This document shows, piece by piece, positions 39,414 through 43,812 of a stretch of DNA of 43,812 bases. The stretch is taken from the NCBI GenBank assembly GCA_002707685.1, contig PANQ01000035.1, forward strand, positions 11,005 through 54,816, written 5' to 3'. The DNA is from Porticoccus sp. GTDB lineage: Bacteria > Pseudomonadota > Gammaproteobacteria > Pseudomonadales > Porticoccaceae. Numbering within the stretch: position 1 is the first letter of the stretch; every line of letters begins with the position of its first letter. The notes under the pieces were generated by a model. That model made no database searches. It was given only the letters and a program-made list of their open reading frames with translations, and was not told where the DNA came from. Made by a program: the position numbers and the translations under genes.

Positions 39414-39425
39414 TAATGACCGTTA
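39404..39425. promoter_or_regulatory. Perfect 22-bp palindrome in the fnr promoter region
   Basis: TAACGGTCATT is followed directly by its own reverse complement, giving 11 + 11 bases with no spacer. It overlaps the stop codon of the HemN-like gene and the -35 region of fnr. The lack of a loop argues for a protein-binding operator rather than an RNA hairpin. The regulator is unknown. Confidence 0.6.
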
Positions 39426-40585
39426 CATCGACACGCCTGGAGACTATCGCAGAAATATCGGAGATGGTCGAGACCCTGAGTGGACAGCACCAAATAATCA
39501 GACTCTCTGGTGAGCCAGCCCATAGACAGAGCATTTTGGAAAAGTTTGGCGAGCTCCGGGCATAACTTGATGGTCAGGTCACAACTGGTCAGACGTACCC
39601 GATGAAAACAGAGTAACTGGTTGACCAGTTGCCAGGGTGGCAGGTTTTGCGGTTGATGATCTGGAAAGAGCCCTGTGCAATGTACAGGAAGATGCTTTTC
39701 ATCAAGTGCCTGTCGATAGTCGTGAATTGAGTCGGTATTCTGATAGAAGCCATCACCAAATTTACCCAGTGCTCCAAGGCCAATACCAACCCAGTCTATC
39801 AGGCTGTCTCTGGCCATGCCCCAGGGGGTATATTGGAGAGCCTTGATCTGGCGAAGTTGCAGAAGTTTGTGCCCTTGAATGATAAAAAAACGATCCGCCA
39901 AAAGTTGATAGTGTTGACTGCTCATTCTCTGCGAGAGTTGGCTGAGGGTTGCTGCACCCTCCATTGTTTGTAGCCCCTGTAACTCAATAATTGCCGGTTG
40001 ATAGCGGATTAACTCTGTGAGCCAGTGGTCCAATGTATCCGGGTCGGCCTGATTGACCTGCAGGCAGCAGTGCCACTCTCCAAAGTGAAAGTCACTGGCT
40101 GTTGTCAGGATCGATGTAAACTGCTGTTTGTGGGGTGGTATTGCGGCATTAATGGTTAGTCGGAAGCAGTCAAAATGCAGTCCTTTCATTAAGGCCAGTT
40201 TTTCGGCAGTTATATCTGTAAGCGTGCATTCAAAACCGTATTCACACGCTTTCTTGTTTCGGGGGTTAAAATAACTGTTGGATAAAAAAACCAGTTCTGT
40301 GAGTTCACCCCTGTTCATGCCTTGTAATGGCCTGTTTCTGAGCCAGAATTTCACCAAAGGCTGGTATCTGAAGACAGGCTGAATCAGCTCAATCTCCCTG
40401 CTGACCAGCTCGGGATAAGCGCTATTGGCATTGCTCGGAATATAAAGGTTCAGCGCAATCGGTGAGATTGACGTGCGCCGCTTCCTCAGTTGTTCCTTGG
40501 GACAACTGACCAGGGATTTGAAAAACTCTGCCTCAATATCAGAGTGAGGGCAGAACAGGTTGTTGGCTAACGTCGCAACTTGCAT
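39413..40585 (-). CDS. HemN-like protein lacking the radical-SAM cluster motif
   Basis: 390 residues, shorter than coproporphyrinogen dehydrogenase HemN (457). The C-terminal half aligns well with HemN: HYQLLADRFFIIQGHKLL in place of the usual LDHFA segment, WVGIGLGALGKFGDGFYQN, DYRQALDEKHLPVHCTGL and the terminal GWLTRESDYLVLSTQGLDHL. Where HemN has its HIPFC-x3-C-x2-C cluster loop, this protein reads ALNLYIPSNANSAYPELVSR with no cysteine, so it cannot hold the [4Fe-4S] cluster in the normal way. It is probably a non-catalytic paralog, or a relic under selection, beside fnr. An FNR-like box lies upstream. Confidence 0.75.
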   Translation of the reverse strand: MQVATLANNLFCPHSDIEAEFFKSLVSCPKEQLRKRRTSISPIALNLYIPSNANSAYPELVSREIELIQPVFRYQPLVKFWLRNRPLQGMNRGELTELVFLSNSYFNPRNKKACEYGFECTLTDITAEKLALMKGLHFDCFRLTINAAIPPHKQQFTSILTTASDFHFGEWHCCLQVNQADPDTLDHWLTELIRYQPAIIELQGLQTMEGAATLSQLSQRMSSQHYQLLADRFFIIQGHKLLQLRQIKALQYTPWGMARDSLIDWVGIGLGALGKFGDGFYQNTDSIHDYRQALDEKHLPVHCTGLFPDHQPQNLPPWQLVNQLLCFHRVRLTSCDLTIKLCPELAKLFQNALSMGWLTRESDYLVLSTQGLDHLRYFCDSLQACRCNGH

Positions 40586-40653
40586 TTGCCGGCTGACTCA
40601 CAGGTGACAATAGGATTAGTTGCTGAGGTTAAGCGGAATTACTGAATCTCCCC

Positions 40654-40667
40654 ATGATATGGGTCAA
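40654..40667. promoter_or_regulatory. FNR/Anr-like box upstream of the HemN-like gene
   Basis: ATGATATGGGTCAA matches 8 of 10 defined positions of TTGAT-N4-ATCAA. A weak minus-strand -10 (TAACCT at 40626-40631) would place its centre near -41.5. Confidence 0.4.
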
Positions 40668-40786
40668 ATTTATGATGTTAGGATGCATGAGCTCCATCAT
40701 GAAATGGATGAAAAAAGGCGTGATTGCCGTCAACAGGTTCGGTTGACGACCTTTATTACCTAGTCAAAATGCCGGGCTCAATGCTC

Positions 40787-41383
40787 TCAGAAGGGAAGGT
40801 CCACGTTATTCCAGAGACGCTTTAGTCGCGTATCACGACCACATCCATTTCGGTAATAACGATAACGCGCAGGATTTTTCAGATAGTAATCCTGGTGATA
40901 CTCCTCAGCGGGGTAAAATTTACTGGCCGGTAGAATTCGGGTGGCAATCGGGTTGTTCAGAATGTTGCTGTCGATTAATGCGCTTTTACTGTTCCGGGCG
41001 GCGGTTCTTTGTTCGTCATTCAGGGGGAAGATAGCACTGAGATATTGACTTCCCCGGTCACAAAACTGGCCTTTACCATTTTCCGGATCAATATTTGTCC
41101 AGAAAGTTTTCAGCAGTGCCTCATAGCTGACCTTTTTTGGGTCGTAGGTGACCTCTACCACCTCGAAATGACCGGTTTTGCCACGGGTGACCTCCTCGTA
41201 GGTGGGGTTCTCGGTTTTCCCTCCCGTATAACCCGAGATGGTGCTGATCACGCCCTCCAGTTTGTCGAAGGGTGGCTCCATGCACCAGAAGCAGCCACCG
41301 GCAAAGAGGGCCTTTTCCGTATCGGCGTAGGTTGTGAGGGGAACCCCAGTCAATAACACCAGAAAAATAATTTTTTTTATCAT
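40787..41383 (-). CDS. msrA: Exported peptide methionine sulfoxide reductase MsrA
   Basis: MsrA reduces methionine-S-sulfoxide in proteins. The 198-residue product has a signal peptide (MIKKIIFLVLLTGVPLTTYA, cleavage near residue 20), so it should act in the periplasm, unlike the usual cytosolic enzyme. The catalytic motif GGCFWCMEPPFDKLEGV (Cys31) follows at once, then SGYTGGKTENPTYEEVTRG, VTYDPKKVSYEALLKTFW, IDPENGKGQFCDRGSQYLSA and the late HQDYYLKNPARYRYYRNGCG with a likely resolving Cys. Confidence 0.95.
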   Translation of the reverse strand: MIKKIIFLVLLTGVPLTTYADTEKALFAGGCFWCMEPPFDKLEGVISTISGYTGGKTENPTYEEVTRGKTGHFEVVEVTYDPKKVSYEALLKTFWTNIDPENGKGQFCDRGSQYLSAIFPLNDEQRTAARNSKSALIDSNILNNPIATRILPASKFYPAEEYHQDYYLKNPARYRYYRNGCGRDTRLKRLWNNVDLPF

Positions 41384-41543
41384 TTGATTTGCCCGTTGAT
41401 CTATCCGGTTAAGCTCCTTTGACCCGTGAGGGTAGACAGGGTTCAGAAGAAACTGGCCGGTGTTTATTTTAGCTAAAAGGGACCGAGTGACTTACCCATA
41501 ATATGGATTGAGGCTATGATCGAGATCCGTTCCAGGTACTATT

Positions 41544-42632
41544 ATGCCGTTTCAATCGACCCTCCAATGCTTTTCGCTGCAAAGCTTCCCCGATCATTAT
41601 CGTCAGGGCTGTGAGCTATGGGAGAGGGCGCTTGAATCCCAGAAACTGCCGTTCACGCGGCTTGATTTCACACTCTCTCCACAGGATAACCTACTGTGTC
41701 AAACCGGGTGGATTGGTAATCTGGATGCCGAAGCTGTGTTGGTTGTCATCGGTGGTACACACGGTATCGAAGGTTTTACCGGGACTGCAGTACAGGTTGA
41801 CTGGATGCAAATGGTTGCCAATGGCCTCATAGCGCTTCCGGATCATACGGCGATGTTGATGATAAATGCGCTTAACCCGTGGGGGTATGCCAATAATCGT
41901 CGTTGTGACGATCAGGGCATTGATGTGAATCGGAATTTTATTGATTTCAGTCAGCCGCTCCCGATAAATCCGGGGTATGAGGAGTTGCAGCCTCTGCTTG
42001 GTATCCGTGATAGAGACGCCAGAGCCAAAGCCATAGATGGCTATTGTCTGCGGGTGGGCCAGCGGCCCTATGAAATTGCATTCAGTGGTGGCCAGTTTAA
42101 TGATCCTGCCGGGCCATTTTACGGTGGACAACGCCCCGGATTCAGTCGGGGAGTGATTGAGTCCCTGATACGGCATTATTCTCTTGCCAACCGGTATTTG
42201 GCCGTTGTCGATGTGCATACCGGTTTGGGGCCCTATGGGTACGGTGAGGTTATCTGTGACCATCCGCTGGGCACTGATGGCTTAATGACAGCCATTGAAT
42301 GGTTCGGTCCGGGTTGCGGTCTGCCCTCGACAGGCAAGTCCAGCTCCGTGCCAAAACTGGGTCTGCTCGATTACGCATGGCATCAGGTTATGGGGCCGAA
42401 GAGCTGCTTTGTGACGCTGGAATTCGGCACAATGGGCACTGCGGCACTTTTTGATACGCTCCTTGACGAAGCCAGTGCCTGGTCCAGTTCTGAATGTGCC
42501 TCGAGCCACTCAAAGGCAGTGGTGGCTGAGCAGATGAAAGCACATTTCTACCCTAAGGACAATCACTGGCGTGAGGCCGTGATATTTCGGGCGAGGCAGG
42601 TGCTTCATCAAGCGCTTGTGGGGGTTTCATGA
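41544..42632 (+). CDS. DUF2817 family M14-like zinc carboxypeptidase/deacylase
   Basis: 362 residues related to the M14/AspA-type zinc hydrolases. The metal-binding HxxE is in GGTHGIEGFTG (His73, Glu76), the second His ligand in DVHTGLGPYG (near residue 225), and a probable catalytic Glu in VTLEFGTMG. The Asn-Arg substrate pair may be DVNRNFIDF near residue 130. No signal peptide is seen, so it is probably cytosolic. The substrate is unknown. Its last 4 bases overlap the start of the GNAT gene, so the two are coupled and may act on the same substrate or peptide pool. Confidence 0.82.
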   Translation: MPFQSTLQCFSLQSFPDHYRQGCELWERALESQKLPFTRLDFTLSPQDNLLCQTGWIGNLDAEAVLVVIGGTHGIEGFTGTAVQVDWMQMVANGLIALPDHTAMLMINALNPWGYANNRRCDDQGIDVNRNFIDFSQPLPINPGYEELQPLLGIRDRDARAKAIDGYCLRVGQRPYEIAFSGGQFNDPAGPFYGGQRPGFSRGVIESLIRHYSLANRYLAVVDVHTGLGPYGYGEVICDHPLGTDGLMTAIEWFGPGCGLPSTGKSSSVPKLGLLDYAWHQVMGPKSCFVTLEFGTMGTAALFDTLLDEASAWSSSECASSHSKAVVAEQMKAHFYPKDNHWREAVIFRARQVLHQALVGVS

Positions 42633-43210
42633 ATCAGCTACCACTATCAATACGCCCTGTTTCACAGGAGGATCTCAGTGCCTTGCTGCGGCTGGAAAAT
42701 AAATGCTTCACTACTGACCAGCTAAGCCGCCGTAGTTTCCGGCACTGGATACAGGCAGAAAACTGTGCATTTATCGTTGCGGAATACGGCGACGTTATTG
42801 TCGGTTACAGCCTGATTATTTTCTTTAAAGGTACAACGCTGGCACGACTCTATTCAATTGCTACTGATCCTGATTATCGTGGGCGTGGTATTGCCAGGAC
42901 ATTGATGGAAGCCGGTGAACAGATCAGCAAGGATGCCGGGAGAGTATTTCTGCGCCTGGAAGTGAGTGTGGATAATACAGCCGGAATCGCCCTCTACGAG
43001 TCCATGGGGTACCAACCCTTTGGTATTTATCGTCATTATTACGAAAACAGCGATGATGCACTGCGTATGCAAAAGTGTATTCGCGCCGCCGGTTGCCGAA
43101 AACCGGGCCATTCCCTGGATACAGCAAACAACGACTTTTACCTGTGGGCCGGCGGCATTGATGATGGCCATGCGAGGGCTGTCAAAAAATTATCAACCGA
43201 CCCAGCATGA
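42629..43210 (+). CDS. GNAT N-acetyltransferase (RimI-like), probable first half of a GNAT-C39 protein
   Basis: The first ~150 residues are a GNAT domain: IRPVSQEDLSALLRLENKCF, then the acetyl-CoA loop YRGRGIARTLME near 82-93, FLRLEVSVDNTAGIALYESM and GYQPFGIYRHYYE. The RimI-like pattern suggests N-terminal or lysine acetylation of a protein or peptide. After ALRMQKCIRA the frame loses family similarity, while the C39-peptidase sequence continues in the +1 frame. Known proteins exist with GNAT directly fused to a C39-like peptidase, so the tail after about residue 150 is probably out-of-frame sequence. It overlaps the DUF2817 gene by 4 bases. Confidence 0.8.
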   Translation: MNQLPLSIRPVSQEDLSALLRLENKCFTTDQLSRRSFRHWIQAENCAFIVAEYGDVIVGYSLIIFFKGTTLARLYSIATDPDYRGRGIARTLMEAGEQISKDAGRVFLRLEVSVDNTAGIALYESMGYQPFGIYRHYYENSDDALRMQKCIRAAGCRKPGHSLDTANNDFYLWAGGIDDGHARAVKKLSTDPA

Positions 43211-43757
43211 AGAACTGCAAATCTGGCGCGAAGCTACCACGATTTTCATGACATCTGGCCATGGCGGTTGCCATCCGATCGGTCTGGCTTTGGCCGCCAC
43301 ACACCGGAATTATCCAGTGGAGGTCTGGATTAATAAGGAAACTACCTTGTTTGTTGATGGGGTGAGAGGAGAAAATAAAAAACGGGTATTGGAGCTTGTC
43401 CACCAGGATTTTGTTCTGCAGGCAAAAAAGGAAAAAATAAAAGTCCGGTATAGAGACTTCCATCACTCTCATCTGATCAGTGAATTCAAGAAAGGCAACA
43501 TACCGATTATTCTGATCAGTACCTATCGCCTCGACGGTAGAAAGGCCCCTCATTGGGTGACTATGAGTGGGTATGATGAGGATTGTCTATATGTGCATGA
43601 TTCCGATCCGGATCCCGATGAACAGAGTGCCAGTGGCCTAGACAGTCAACACCTGCCTATTGCCCATGAAGATTTCCTGAAAATGTCCCGGTTTGGCAGA
43701 AACCCGATTCGCACAGCGGTCATTGTCAGGAAGCGCACGAGTAAACGGCTTTGGTAG
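43053..43757 (+). CDS. C39-like (DUF3335) cysteine peptidase, probable second half of a GNAT-C39 protein
   Basis: The frame carries a C39-type cysteine peptidase domain: IPWIQQTTTFTCGPAALMMA with the nucleophile Cys, and the later KAPHWVTMSGYDEDCLYVHD with the His and Asp. GHGGCHPIGLALAATHRNYP and VRYRDFHHSHLISEFKKG match DUF3335-type proteins. The nearest in-frame ATG (43053) has no good ribosome site and lies inside the GNAT region. In known fusions the peptidase follows the GNAT domain in one frame, so this is likely a frameshifted single gene; the break would be about 43068-43110. Alternatively it is a separate coupled gene. The last 55 bases of the window contain nothing recognisable. 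Confidence 0.7.
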   Translation: MMHCVCKSVFAPPVAENRAIPWIQQTTTFTCGPAALMMAMRGLSKNYQPTQHEELQIWREATTIFMTSGHGGCHPIGLALAATHRNYPVEVWINKETTLFVDGVRGENKKRVLELVHQDFVLQAKKEKIKVRYRDFHHSHLISEFKKGNIPIILISTYRLDGRKAPHWVTMSGYDEDCLYVHDSDPDPDEQSASGLDSQHLPIAHEDFLKMSRFGRNPIRTAVIVRKRTSKRLW

Positions 43758-43812
43758 AAATCAGTAGCCACATCTCCTTGATAACCATTTATTTTAAAGT
43801 GGATGTGAGCAA

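Overview
The window is a gammaproteobacterial chromosome segment of ordinary composition. Its gene order (dnaE-accA, tilS, pyrG-kdsA-eno-ftsB-ispD-ispF-truD-pcm-nlpD-rpoS, suhB/trmJ, iscR-iscS, ndk-rlmN-pilF-rodZ-ispG-hisS-yfgM-bamB-der) is the one known from Pseudomonas-like gammaproteobacteria. The Anr/FNR plus HemN-like pair and the TPR lipoprotein PilF in front of rodZ fit the same broad group (Pseudomonadales/Cellvibrionales-like). I cannot name the genus from sequence alone.

Layout. 1-3007: 3' part of dnaE, then accA. 3077-4417 (-): a GAF/PAS sensory protein resembling the N-terminal half of AcoR-type regulators but without the AAA+ and DNA-binding parts. 4621-9983: tilS, then pyrG-kdsA-eno, closed by a strong terminator. 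10349-13911: ftsB, ispD, ispF, a structured leader, truD and pcm (surE is absent between truD and pcm). 13929-16818: DUF368 membrane protein, nlpD (with an unusual start problem) and rpoS. 16866-18646: suhB and trmJ, divergent. 18666-20824: a well-preserved IscR operator, iscR, iscS and a decayed iscU. iscA, hscB, hscA, fdx and iscX are missing from their usual place. A GGDEF-EAL c-di-GMP protein stands there instead, directly before ndk. 22846-31895: the conserved ndk-to-der run. 31928-36653: a phage-like transglycosylase-type protein, fumC, a 303-bp MITE-like element with 23-bp inverted repeats, a DUF1232 protein and argS. 36930-38539: bolA, a DUF4399 protein and ompW with an Anr/FNR-type promoter. 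38642-40585 (-): fnr/anr and a HemN-like protein that has lost the radical-SAM cysteines. 40787-43757: exported MsrA, a DUF2817 zinc-peptidase-like protein, and a GNAT plus C39-peptidase pair that looks like one fusion gene split by a frameshift.

Common themes. MEP isoprenoid synthesis is represented by ispD, ispF and ispG. Cell division and envelope functions are represented by ftsB, nlpD, rodZ, bamB, pilF and ompW. Iron-sulfur and oxygen sensing is represented by IscR, IscS, Fnr, BolA, IspG and RlmN. The most striking observation is that the ISC assembly operon has collapsed to regulator plus desulfurase, although Fe-S enzymes (IspG, RlmN) and Fe-S sensors (IscR, Fnr) with all their cysteines remain. 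This implies that another assembly system, probably SUF, is encoded elsewhere. No rRNA, tRNA or CRISPR array was seen.
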